A program made the position numbers and the translations under genes. 64,000 nucleotides of DNA, taken from positions 186,001 to 250,000 of the forward strand of contig BGKB01000022.1 of the NCBI GenBank assembly GCA_003116975.1. Direction: 5' to 3'. Numbering within the stretch: the first letter of the stretch is position 1; each line of letters opens with the position of its first letter. Shown piece after piece: positions 30,623 to 39,692 of this stretch. Under the pieces are notes generated by a model. That model made no database searches. It saw only the letters and a program-made list of their open reading frames with translations, and was not told the DNA's origin. The stretch comes from Aurantiochytrium sp. KH105. Taxonomy: Eukaryota; Sar; Bigyra; Thraustochytrida; Thraustochytriidae.

Positions 30623-31536
30623 TCTCGCTGACACTCGCATTCTCACGGTTGACGGTTGCCTTGGCCCCTTTTCCATTTTCTTCCTTTTCGCGATGAAAAG
30701 GTTTCGCTGCGATCAAACGTCATGCATGACATCATCAATCGAACCTACGTGTCGCCGCAGGACCCTCCCTCCCTGCTCGCCAAAAAAATTATCGGTCGCC
30801 GACAGCCGCGACCTGTGTAGCTAGCTAGAGCAAAAAGGATACGTTTAACTAACCTCCCGCTCCTTCAAGTTATCGCCGCTTCTTGCCGAGGCTGCAGCTG
30901 CTGCAGCTGGTGCGGCTGCGATGCGCGGCGATGCGATGCGCGGTGATGCGATGCGCAGGCGACGGTTGACTCGTGTCGCTGTCGCAGGTCGACGCTGGCC
31001 GCGCATTGCGCAAACATTCGCTGCGGGAGACCTCTCGGTCGGCACGGCCGAATCTTGCTTGCTTAGCCCGCGCCCCTCTGCGCCAAGCTTTGCCCGCGCC
31101 CCCGTACCTCATCCCTCTGGCGCGCCTCTGCGAAGGGGCGCGGTCAGCGCTGTGGCCAAGAGGCCCGCGAGGAGAGGTACAGGCAGACGCAACCACTGGG
31201 ACCCTTCGTGCCACGTGGGAGGGGTAGCGGCGGGGTCTTTACTCACAAAATACACGCAGTGGAGGAAGAGCAGTGGCTTAGGAGGGCGGAACGCGCGACG
31301 AGTTTCAGAGTGCGCGCGCGGAGCCACCCATTTCTTCGATTCAACTGAGTCCCGCAGCTCGACGGGAATCGTGAAAGAAGGAGAAAAGAAAGAAAAGAAA
31401 CGAAGAAAAGAAAGGCAAGAAAGGAAAGGAAAGGAAAGGAAAGGAAAGGAAAGGAAAGGAAAGGAAAGGAAAGGAAAGGAAAGGAAAGGAAAGGAAAGGA
31501 AAGGAAAGGAAAGGAAAGGAAAGGAAAGAAAATATT
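30623..31536. other. Intergenic space ending in a purine repeat
   Basis: It contains a CAGCTG cluster near 30890, a tandem of GCGATGCGCGGTGATGC-like units at 30915-30960, and the long purine repeat. No gene is supported. Confidence 0.55.
31375..31530. repeat. (AAAGG)n purine microsatellite
   Basis: About 20 perfect AAAGG pentamers (31417-31527) preceded by a degenerate GAAAAGAAAG section. It is all-purine on the + strand and touches the 3' end of the minus-strand WW-domain frame. Such mirror-symmetric tracts can form triplex DNA. Confidence 0.95.
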
Positions 31537-31783
31537 TTACATGTCGCCGTCATCATTGTAATCGTCATCCTCCGCTTCGTGCTTGACCAGGGAGCGCTTC
31601 CATTCAGGCATCCTTCGATTTTTGAGCAACTTCAAGTCTCGCTTCGAGAGACGATGTACGCGAGCGCTGCCGGCTCGATCAGAGGGAAGGTCCCATCTTG
31701 ACTCGCCCATACTCACATCAAAGAAAAAGGTTCGATCTGCCTGTTCATCAAATTCTTCAATGTAAATGGCAGGCGTAGGCACG
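31537..31783 (-). CDS. 3' exon of a WW-domain protein (5' part unresolved)
   Basis: Reading down from 31783, 82 codons to a TAA contain a WW-like domain: IYIEEFDEQADRTFFFD, then GESRWDLP, with Tyr in place of the first Trp and an intact second Trp. A Lys/Arg-rich helix (RLSKRDLKLLKNRRMPEWKR) and an acidic end (EDDDYNDDGDM) follow. WW domains bind proline-rich peptides. Base 31784 is ambiguous. If it is C on the + strand, the minus strand reads a C/T-rich stretch ending in CAG at this point, a good splice acceptor. The frame continues open upstream to about 32610, but only through Arg/Pro/Ser low-complexity sequence that I do not trust. The upstream exon is not identified. Confidence 0.5.
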
Positions 31784-32886
31784 NTGAAGGGGCGATGATG
31801 CGACAACGTGGAGGAGACGCGACAAGACGCGGCGCGAGACCGACGCCGCCGGCGCGGACGACGGCGAGGTCGAGCGTCGCGTCGCGATCGCAGCGTCGGC
31901 GAGAAGAAGAACGAGTTTCTAAGCAGTGCGTGCGGCCAGATAATTCTAGCCGAACGAAGGATCGAAGGAAGGCAGGAAGGATCGTAAGAAGAATCGTCGC
32001 ATGCATGAGTCAGCCAGAAGGGCGCCCAAGATGCGAGAAAGATACGATCTTGGATTCCTTCCCTCCCTGCCTCCCGCGCATGCCGCCGCTGCTCATCGCC
32101 GCGACGCCAGGCTGGCTGGCTGGCCGGCTGGCCGCGGCGCGCTGCCAGGCTGCGCGGGGCCTGGCCTGGCCTGGCTGCGGCGCGGCGCCCGGTCAGAGTC
32201 AGGAGCGGACGCCGGCGGCTGAGCTGGACTGCCGCTGGGAATCTGAACGAATATAGAAGAAAGGAGAGGCCCTTGACCGCGGCGGATGAGTGGAGGCGGA
32301 GGAGCAGGAGAGGAAGGAGGCCTCGCCTCGAGAGGCGGCTTGCTAGCTCGCAAGCAATGCAATGCAAGCAACGCGAGCCGGTTTTGTCTCCGGCGCGACC
32401 CCTTTCCTTTCTGCGCGGCGGGTGTCCGCGTACATACCGTCCGCGGAGGAGGCGAGGCGGGCAGCCAGCCACCCAGCCAGGCATGCATTCATGCTGAGAA
32501 GGAGGGAAGGAAAGAGGGCGCGCCTTCCCGAGCAGACAGATCGCGCCGGAAGAAAGGTGGGCGCGCAGGACCAGTGGAGGCAGGAGGGAAGGAGGGGTCT
32601 CGAGCCGCACGGCCGTCCCACCGGAGCCACTGCGTCTACGTCACTGCCCTCGTGCCACTGGTGCTGGAGTGACTGATGTCACTGCGTATACATGGTGTAG
32701 TGGAGTTCCCCTGAGCAGGACGCCAGTGGCGCGAGGGGGGCGGGAGAGGGGAAAAGGAGACGCCGGAGGGGAAGGACTCGGAGGGGGCGGCGAGCGAGGG
32801 GCGGCGAGGAGCAGCAGCAGATCGGCAACGCAGGAGAAGGAGAGGAGAGCAAGAAGTAGCAGCAGCAGCAACTCGAAGCAAGCACG
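31784..32886. promoter_or_regulatory. Upstream region of adenosylhomocysteinase, possibly with 5' exons of the WW gene
   Basis: It is G+C-rich with GGCTGGCTGG repeats (32105-32135) and GGAGGAGGAA sections. It should hold the promoter and leader of the strongly codon-biased gene at 32887, and perhaps the divergent promoter of the WW gene. No TATA element stands out. Confidence 0.5.
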
Positions 32887-34335
32887 ATGGCGGAGTACGC
32901 GAAGATGCCGTACAACATTGCGGACGACTCGCTCGCCGACTTTGGCCGCAAGGAGATCAACCTCGCCGAGGTGGAGATGCCCGGCCTCATGGCGTGCCGC
33001 GAGAAGTTCCAGGACAAGCCCCTCAAGGGCGCCCGCATCGCCGGCTCCCTGCACATGACCATCCAGACCGCCGTCCTCATCGAGACTCTCCACTCGCTCG
33101 GCGCCGACGTGCGCTGGTGCTCGTGCAACATCTTCTCGACCCAGGACCAGGCCGCCGCCGCCATCGCCGTGGCCGGTACCGCCGCCGTCTACGCCTGGAA
33201 GGGCGAGTCCCTCGAGGAGTACTGGGAGTGCTCCCTCGCGGCCCTCACCTGGCCCGAGGATGACGGCAAGGGCAACGGCCCCGACGTCATCGTCGACGAT
33301 GGTGGTGACATCACCCTCCTCATCCACCAGGGTATTGAGGCCGAGAAGAAGTTCGCGGCTGACGGCACTCTCCCCGACCCGGAGAGCACCGACAACGCCG
33401 AGTTCAAGTGCGTTCTCAACATCCTCAAGCGCGAGCTCGAGCGCGACCCCCGCCGCTGGCACAAGATCATCGACCGCATCGTCGGTGTCTCCGAGGAGAC
33501 CACCACCGGTGTCCACCGCCTGTACCAGATGGAGAAGGAGGGCAAGCTCCTCTTCCCCGCTATCAACGTCAACGACTCGGTCACCAAGTCCAAGTTCGAC
33601 AACCTCTACGGCTGCCAGCACTCGCTCCCGGACGGTATCATGCGTGCCACCGATGTCATGCTCTGCGGCAAGAAGGTCCTCATCTGCGGATACGGAGATG
33701 TCGGCAAGGGCTGCGCCAAGGCCATGAAGTCCAACTCCGCCATCGTCTACGTTTCCGAGATCGACCCCATCTGCGCCCTTCAGGCCTGCATGGAGGGTCT
33801 CCAGGTCGTCGACCCCGCTGACGTCATTGGTGATATTGACATCCTCGTTACCGCCACCGGCAACAAGGGCGTCTGCACCTACGAGATGATGTCCAAGATG
33901 AAGAACAACGCCATCGTGTGCAACATTGGCCACTTTGATAACGAGATCGAGTACGGCACCCTCCAGGCCAAGTGCAAGCGCGAGAACATCAAGCCCCAGG
34001 TCGACCGCTTCATCTTTGACGACGACCATGCTGTCATCATCCTCGCCGAGGGCCGCCTCGTCAACCTTGGCTGCGCCACCGGCCACCCTTCCTTTGTGAT
34101 GTCTAACTCCTTCTCCAACCAGACCCTCGCCCAGGTCGAGCTCTGGACCGAGCGCAACTCGGGCAAGTACAAGAAGTCCGTCTACGTGCTTCCCAAGAAG
34201 CTCGACGAGGAGGTCGCCCGCCTGCACCTTGCCAAGCTCGGCGCCAAGCTCGTCAAGCTCAGCCAGGAGCAGAAGGACTACCTCGGCATTGACCCGGACA
34301 CCATGCCCTGCAAGCCCGAGACCTACCGCTACTAA
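32887..34335 (+). CDS. AHCY: Adenosylhomocysteinase (S-adenosyl-L-homocysteine hydrolase)
   Basis: The 482-residue enzyme splits S-adenosylhomocysteine into adenosine and homocysteine, relieving product inhibition of methyltransferases in the cytosol and nucleus. Visible hallmarks are [16 protein letters not shown] near the N-terminus, [17 protein letters not shown], the catalytic stretch [15 protein letters not shown], the NAD-binding loop [11 protein letters not shown] (about 265), [23 protein letters not shown] and the C-terminal KPETYRY that reaches the partner subunit's cofactor. At 482 residues it carries the roughly 40-residue insertion (about 150-195) of plant and many protist enzymes, absent from the 432-residue human form. 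Codons are strongly C/G-ending and lysine is essentially always AAG, suggesting high expression. Confidence 0.98.
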   Translation: MAEYAKMPYNIADDSLADFGRKEINLAEVEMPGLMACREKFQDKPLKGARIAGSLHMTIQTAVLIETLHSLGADVRWCSCNIFSTQDQAAAAIAVAGTAAVYAWKGESLEEYWECSLAALTWPEDDGKGNGPDVIVDDGGDITLLIHQGIEAEKKFAADGTLPDPESTDNAEFKCVLNILKRELERDPRRWHKIIDRIVGVSEETTTGVHRLYQMEKEGKLLFPAINVNDSVTKSKFDNLYGCQHSLPDGIMRATDVMLCGKKVLICGYGDVGKGCAKAMKSNSAIVYVSEIDPICALQACMEGLQVVDPADVIGDIDILVTATGNKGVCTYEMMSKMKNNAIVCNIGHFDNEIEYGTLQAKCKRENIKPQVDRFIFDDDHAVIILAEGRLVNLGCATGHPSFVMSNSFSNQTLAQVELWTERNSGKYKKSVYVLPKKLDEEVARLHLAKLGAKLVKLSQEQKDYLGIDPDTMPCKPETYRY

Positions 34336-34682
34336 GCGGATGCCTGGGTCATCGCTCGCTCTGTGTCTCTTCATGTCATGCGATTTGTCGCATTGCATGT
34401 TGTAGATGATTTCTCTTCATTCAATTTTCCATTTCTATGCTGCTTTTGCTTTCTGTTCGTCTTCTTGTTTCCCTTCTTGCCAATACATTCACAGCTGTGA
34501 GCGCCCAAGACGAGTCTCTCGACACTTTCTTTTTTTTAGAACATAGCAAAAGTATTCACCGATCCGGACGAGCCTTTGGCGGCTAGCCTGCAGCCGTGTC
34601 ATGGTACTACTACTACATGTATGCCGCAAACCAAAGAACGCAAATGCCCATCTTTCTTATCTTACCATTTCCTTTCATGAGG
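34336..34682. other. Intergenic space between convergent genes
   Basis: It holds the AHCY 3' untranslated region, with a small stem-loop ATGCGA-TTTG-TCGCAT at 34378-34393. Nothing else is seen. Confidence 0.6.
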
Positions 34683-36302
34683 CTAGCCTACACGGACAGC
34701 GATGCTCGGAGGTCCTGGTTTCGACTTGCCCAAGAGATTGGCAGCCACAATGCGAAAAATATACGCGCCTGGTCTCATCTGCTCGATCACCTTGCGAGTC
34801 GTCTTGGCAGGAACCACGGCAACCACATCCCACTCAACATTCTCAAGACTCGGCGCCATCGTCCCGGACCCGTTCCGCCCCGTTCGTGAGTTGAAAGACG
34901 ACGAAGAGTCTAGCGACGAGTGCGTTGAAGTCCGGCGCAACGCAGACGTTGGCAAGACGGCACCCTCCAGACGGTACGCCGTAATCTTGCAACCATTGGA
35001 GGTCGCTTTAGGCCAGGTGACCTGCACAGAACGTTTGCTCAAAGACTGAGCCTCTGGAGCTTGCGTCACGCTTGGCGCACTCGCGCAGAAGACAGGCTCG
35101 CTCCAGACGCTAAATGCCGATTGACCGCTTGCATTGCAAGTGGCAACACGCGCCTGGAGCGCGAAAGGCAAGTCTTGCAAATCTGTAATCAAAAGTCGCC
35201 CCGGATTTGATCCTGGCGCTTGAATGCACCTCGAAAAGATTCCTGCATCGTTCGACTTTGCCTCCGTTGATTCCTTTTCGACTTCTTTCCCCCCGTTTGC
35301 GTCGTAGTCTGCCGCCGCCTCATTGCCCTCGCCATCATCATCGTCTGCACGCCGCAATTCGATAATGTGTTGCTGAAGCGGCAACGTCTTACCCAAGCTT
35401 ACTCGCGGCGGCGTCCATGACACCTCAAGGGTTCCAAACTTGCTGCACTGGACTCGAGGCGGATCGGATACCACGGCTGGCGGCTCCCGTTCGCAGCCTT
35501 GTAAGAGAAGGTCACGGACCTTGTCCGTCCTCGCGACATCGAGCGCCGAATAACCGTGGATGGGCTCTGTTTCGTTGACACGCGCGCCTCGCTGCAAGAG
35601 GTACTTTACAACGGCGCAATGACCCTGTTGACTTGCCAGAAACAGCGCCGTGCATCCAGCCTCATTTCTCGTATCAATCGGAGCGCGATACTCGCTCAGG
35701 AGCGCCTCCACGACGGCTAAATGTCCAGCATACGCTGCATAGTGCAGCGCCGTGTACCCAGCGCCAAATTCGCTCGTGTCAGCGAGCCGAACAACGTCTG
35801 GGTCCTCAGCGATGCGTGCTCTAACGAGGTCGAGACGCCCCAACCAGCAGGCTTTAAAAACGTCGACTTGCAGTGCACGACGACCTGCCGCCGCAATCGA
35901 ACAGAGCTTGTCGCCAACAAGCTCGTCGATGGAGCCGCTCCACCAATTTATAAACTCGCCGAGCTCAATGGCTCCGGACGAGTCTCTGTCAAGTCGGCGC
36001 ATGACAATCTCCAGCTCAACAGGGTCCTGCGGCATGCCCAAGTCATCGCAAAGAGCGCCAAGCTCCTCGACCGAGATGCTGCCAGACCCGTCCACATCGT
36101 AACACCTGAAAGCCTCCGTTGCCGACTGGCGGTCTGTCTCCAGCAGCGTCTTCATCGCCGGCTCTGTTTCCATGATTCGTGTCAAACGAAAGGTCCGCAA
36201 ACGTCCTCGGCCCGACTCGGCTCGCAGGGGCGCCTGCGAGCCCTCTTCGCTCCAAGCACGCGACACCTGTGGCTTGAGCGCTTGTTTCAACTGTTTGCCC
36301 AT
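34683..36302 (-). CDS. EF-hand / ankyrin / fibronectin type III protein
   Basis: I start at the ATG at 36302 (MGKQLKQALK; 539 residues). A Met at 36173 (METEPAMKT) is a credible alternative because it sits just before the first domain. An EF-hand pair (about 55-115) has canonical loops DVDGSGSISVEEL and DRDSSGAIELGEF. Three to four ankyrin repeats follow (about 135-270; GYTALHYAAYAGHLAVVEALL, split here by its core ALHYAAYAGH, and CTALFLASQQGHCAVV). Then come two fibronectin-III-like domains (about 285-395 and 400-535), with VSWTPP and VQVTWPKA strands and the end GAYIFRIVAANLLGKSKP. Each domain type binds proteins or calcium. The combination suggests a calcium-regulated scaffold. No membrane segment is seen. 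Confidence 0.85.
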   Translation of the reverse strand: MGKQLKQALKPQVSRAWSEEGSQAPLRAESGRGRLRTFRLTRIMETEPAMKTLLETDRQSATEAFRCYDVDGSGSISVEELGALCDDLGMPQDPVELEIVMRRLDRDSSGAIELGEFINWWSGSIDELVGDKLCSIAAAGRRALQVDVFKACWLGRLDLVRARIAEDPDVVRLADTSEFGAGYTALHYAAYAGHLAVVEALLSEYRAPIDTRNEAGCTALFLASQQGHCAVVKYLLQRGARVNETEPIHGYSALDVARTDKVRDLLLQGCEREPPAVVSDPPRVQCSKFGTLEVSWTPPRVSLGKTLPLQQHIIELRRADDDDGEGNEAAADYDANGGKEVEKESTEAKSNDAGIFSRCIQAPGSNPGRLLITDLQDLPFALQARVATCNASGQSAFSVWSEPVFCASAPSVTQAPEAQSLSKRSVQVTWPKATSNGCKITAYRLEGAVLPTSALRRTSTHSSLDSSSSFNSRTGRNGSGTMAPSLENVEWDVVAVVPAKTTRKVIEQMRPGAYIFRIVAANLLGKSKPGPPSIAVRVG

Positions 36303-37145
36303 CCCATCCCGCGATCGCCGTGGTATATGCCCTTGCTCTGCCTGTCTCCTTGTCTGTCCCAAATGCAAGTCAAAGTTCGTTCGCCCCAGCTCGTGCACTT
36401 TACTCGCACAACAAAGCAACTCCATGGTCAACGGACAAGTCTCGAAAATTTGGGAATGTCCTCACGCAGCTTCTCGGCTGTTCTCGCACACGTTGGCCAA
36501 AAGGCCTTTCCCTCTTTTATTCTAGAGAGTCCAACTCTTGCATACGTGTCTCCTACTACGTAGTCTGAGCTATCAGCTACCCCTACCAATAGGTTGGATG
36601 TTGAGAATCCATTTTTTTTTTCTTCTTCTTCCTCGTAGCCCCGAAGCGCGTCTTTTCTGAGGGTGGAAAGCATTGGACTGTGTGACCTTTTCCGTTTCTC
36701 TCCGTCCGAACTACTGGCCTGAACAGAGAGAGTGTCTCTGCTGGCATGATGCGGATCCTACTCTGTTTCGCTCCATTGATTTCCCCATCGGTCCATCGAC
36801 ACAAGGCCCTGTTCTCCGCGGCGACGACCCTGCGCATGATTACACCTTGAGATTCCTCTCTCCTCCCCTTTGCCTCCCTCTGCTCGACAGCGTCGCCACT
36901 GGAAACAACAGAAGAAGAAGAAGAAGAAAAAAAAATGGAACGGGATTCTGGGTGCTGCTGGACAGACTGGACACGGGCGATGGTCAGTCAGCCAGCCTTG
37001 CTAGCTTGGCCAGCTTGTATCAGGTGAGCAAACTCAAAGTGGCAAGTTCGGAACAGCAGTCACCCAAAGGTCGCCGCGACCTCGCCACCTCTCCGAGCTC
37101 GAGACGCCAAGGCGGTCTTGAATTGTTCGTACGCTTGCGACCAAG
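36303..37145. promoter_or_regulatory. Shared upstream region of divergent genes
   Basis: About 0.84 kb between the EF-ANK-FN3 (-) and acyl-CoA synthetase (+) starts. It contains T-rich (36611-36635) and GAA-rich (36911-36936) runs. No gene is supported. Confidence 0.5.
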
Positions 37146-39413
37146 ATGGGCGCAAGTGCATCTGTGCCGCAAAAACCACTCGACTTGGGGCCCGAGTACC
37201 ATGTCCCATACAGTAAGGAAAATGCACCTCATTCGGTCACGCTCATTACCGACGAGAGACCAATTAGGTATGCACGCAAGGGCATCGCCTCCGAGGCTGA
37301 AAGTCCTGCTCGAACAGTCATCGAAATTATTCGCAAAGTCGAAAGCATGCAATCCTCTAGTGCCTCTGCCCTCCGTGTAGAACGGCCCTGTCCTCCGCTG
37401 GACCCAGTTACAAAGAAAGCTCCGCCACCCATGGACCCAACCAAGCTCACCACCTGGACTTACGCCGAATACTTTGCAGAGGCGAGGAGTCTTGCGGCCG
37501 CTCTCGTGGGACTCGGTTTCCAGGAGCGCGACACGGTCTGCATCTTCGGATTTAACGCCCCAGAATGGCACATGTCTGCACTTGCAGCCGTCATGGCTCA
37601 CGGAAGCTTCTCGGGCATCTACCCCAGCGACACGCCGCAACAGATTCAATGGAAAGCTTTGTTGACAAATGCCTCGGTGGCCTTTGTGGACTCCAATTCC
37701 GGGGCCGATCGCTTCATCAAGATTGTCGATCAACTGCCGTATCTCAAGGCTGTCGTGCATTGGGGCGACGATTTTGACAAGACCAAGGGCCCCATTTCCC
37801 GCGTTGATGGCACGCAGGTCCAATCTCTTCATTGGAAAGACGCTCTTGAATGTGGAGTTGGACACGACGCCGAAGTGGAGTCTCGAATGAATGCTGCCAA
37901 GCCGTCCGATTGCTGCAATCTCATCTTCACAAGCGGTACTACTGGCAAACCGAAAGCTGCCATGCTCAGTCATGACAACATTATCCATTGTTGTCATATT
38001 GCCAGCGCATCCATCCGTAAATTCATCAACATTCAGGAGCAGCAGCGCACACTTTCGTACCTGCCTCTCTCGCACATTGCAGGCACAGTGTTTGACATTT
38101 TCCTGCCAATTGTCTCCATGTTTGATTACGGGGCCGTCTCAGAGAAAGGCTGGGAGGTTACGATGGCACGTCCTTACGACCTCAAGGCCGGCTCGCTCAA
38201 GGACCGTCTTGTGTTGACTCGCCCCACCATCTTCCTCGGCGTCCCACGTGTGTGGGAAAAAATCCATGAGCGCATGCTGATCATTGGTTCAAAGGTCAAG
38301 GGCGCGAAACGAAAGATTGCCAACTGGGCCAAGTCGAAATCACTCCGCAACGCTGAAGACGCACAAGTTGGCAGAAAGGGTACAACGCCATTTGGATATG
38401 GGGTTGCGTCTGGGCTCTTGGCCAAAATTAAAAAGGCTCTCGGCCTCGACTGCTGCCGTTTGGGTTTCTCGGGAGCAGCCCCACTTAAGATGGCCACCCT
38501 GCGGTACTTTGCTTCCATCAACATTCAGATTAACGAGCTCTATGGCATGTCGGAGTGTACAGGCACAACGACCATGAGCACACCGCTCACGCACACTTGG
38601 GGAAGCGTGGGCTTTCCTCTGCCCGGCGTAGAAATCAAAATCTTCAAGCCCTCTTCTGAAGCCGGCTCCACTTCCGACGCTGCAGAGAAGGTCGAGTGTC
38701 CACGTGCGCAGGATCTGTTTCGCCCGCAGCCCGCTGAAGAGGGCGAAATTTGCTTTCGAGGCCGCCACATCATGTTGGGCTATTTGGCTAACCCAAGCCT
38801 TGGCGAGGACCACGTGCTCGAAATGCGGCGCAAGAATCGCGAGGCAATCGACAATGAGGGCTGGCTGCACTCTGGCGACAAAGGATGCATTGATACCTCT
38901 GGCATGCTTCGCGTGACCGGCCGCTACAAGGAGCTGATCATTGGAGCCGGCGGCGAGAACATTGCCCCAGTACCCATCGAAGACGCTATTCTTGAAGCCT
39001 GCCCGGCAATTTCCAACGTGATCATGATCGGTGACAAACGCAAATTCAACGTGGCCCTCGTCACACTGAAATCCGAGGGTGCAACAGGAGAGCTTCCTGG
39101 CAGCGACGACCTTGCTGGTCCCGCACTCGATCTTGTTGACGGTATCACAAAGGTCAGCGAGGCCATTGCGTCCGAGGCATTTGCTGAAAAGGTCACGGAT
39201 GTTTTGGTGGCAGTCAACAAGAATGGCGAGGTTGTGCCCTCGAACGCGGCCAAAATCCAAAAATTTATGATCTTGCGTCAGGACTTTTCCATCACCACCG
39301 GCGAGCTTACGGCAACGTTGAAGCTTAAACGTAGTGTCGTGGAGGACATGTACAAGGACCTCATTGACAGCATGTATGAGTCCGGCGAAACGTACGTGCA
39401 ATGCCCACCGTAA
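37146..39413 (+). CDS. Long-chain acyl-CoA synthetase, bubblegum (ACSBG) type
   Basis: The 755-residue enzyme activates fatty acids to acyl-CoA through an acyl-adenylate, using ATP and CoA. Motifs are the AMP-binding P-loop FTSGTTGKPKAAMLSH (about 260), YLPLSHIAG, the A5-type ELYGMSECTG (about 465), HSGDKG and the linker TGRYKELIIGAGGENIAPVPIE (about 595; core GRYKELIIGAGGEN). The ELYGMSE and AGGENIAP variants and the length fit the ACSBG subfamily. The start MGASASVPQK has Gly2 and Ser6, a good N-myristoylation signal, so the enzyme may be lipid-anchored to membranes. Lipid metabolism is prominent in thraustochytrids, which would fit the suggested host. Confidence 0.93.
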   Translation: MGASASVPQKPLDLGPEYHVPYSKENAPHSVTLITDERPIRYARKGIASEAESPARTVIEIIRKVESMQSSSASALRVERPCPPLDPVTKKAPPPMDPTKLTTWTYAEYFAEARSLAAALVGLGFQERDTVCIFGFNAPEWHMSALAAVMAHGSFSGIYPSDTPQQIQWKALLTNASVAFVDSNSGADRFIKIVDQLPYLKAVVHWGDDFDKTKGPISRVDGTQVQSLHWKDALECGVGHDAEVESRMNAAKPSDCCNLIFTSGTTGKPKAAMLSHDNIIHCCHIASASIRKFINIQEQQRTLSYLPLSHIAGTVFDIFLPIVSMFDYGAVSEKGWEVTMARPYDLKAGSLKDRLVLTRPTIFLGVPRVWEKIHERMLIIGSKVKGAKRKIANWAKSKSLRNAEDAQVGRKGTTPFGYGVASGLLAKIKKALGLDCCRLGFSGAAPLKMATLRYFASINIQINELYGMSECTGTTTMSTPLTHTWGSVGFPLPGVEIKIFKPSSEAGSTSDAAEKVECPRAQDLFRPQPAEEGEICFRGRHIMLGYLANPSLGEDHVLEMRRKNREAIDNEGWLHSGDKGCIDTSGMLRVTGRYKELIIGAGGENIAPVPIEDAILEACPAISNVIMIGDKRKFNVALVTLKSEGATGELPGSDDLAGPALDLVDGITKVSEAIASEAFAEKVTDVLVAVNKNGEVVPSNAAKIQKFMILRQDFSITTGELTATLKLKRSVVEDMYKDLIDSMYESGETYVQCPP

Positions 39414-39692
39414 TAAGAAGCGCTCTCATGTATTTTATACTTTTTATATTTTTTCTCTAAAAGAAGAATTCACGCCAACCTCGTCCAGCAATACAATGTC
39501 GTGTGCAACTTTCTGGGTGCAAGGTAGCGTGCATCTCCGCTTGCTTGCCCTACAGATTTGCATCGTCGCGCTCTGCTGCCCGCTGCTCAGCCCGGGAAAA
39601 CTCGTTTCCTCATAGTCTTCACCACCAATCTCCAGAAACAGAGACGCGGCTCTTGCTCGAGAGTGACCCAAAGGAGAAAAGGATCTGCCGCG
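39414..39692. other. Intergenic space before importin-11
   Basis: These 279 bases hold the acyl-CoA synthetase 3' end and the promoter of the next gene. No clear element is seen. Confidence 0.5.

Noticed and set aside
30921-31586. 221-codon open frame on the + strand over the AAAGG array
   Set aside because: The C-terminal half is only the translated repeat. The rest lacks any recognisable feature.
32887-34335. Long open frames on the opposite strand of adenosylhomocysteinase
   Set aside because: They mirror the strong C/G third-position bias of the real gene and have no domain of their own.
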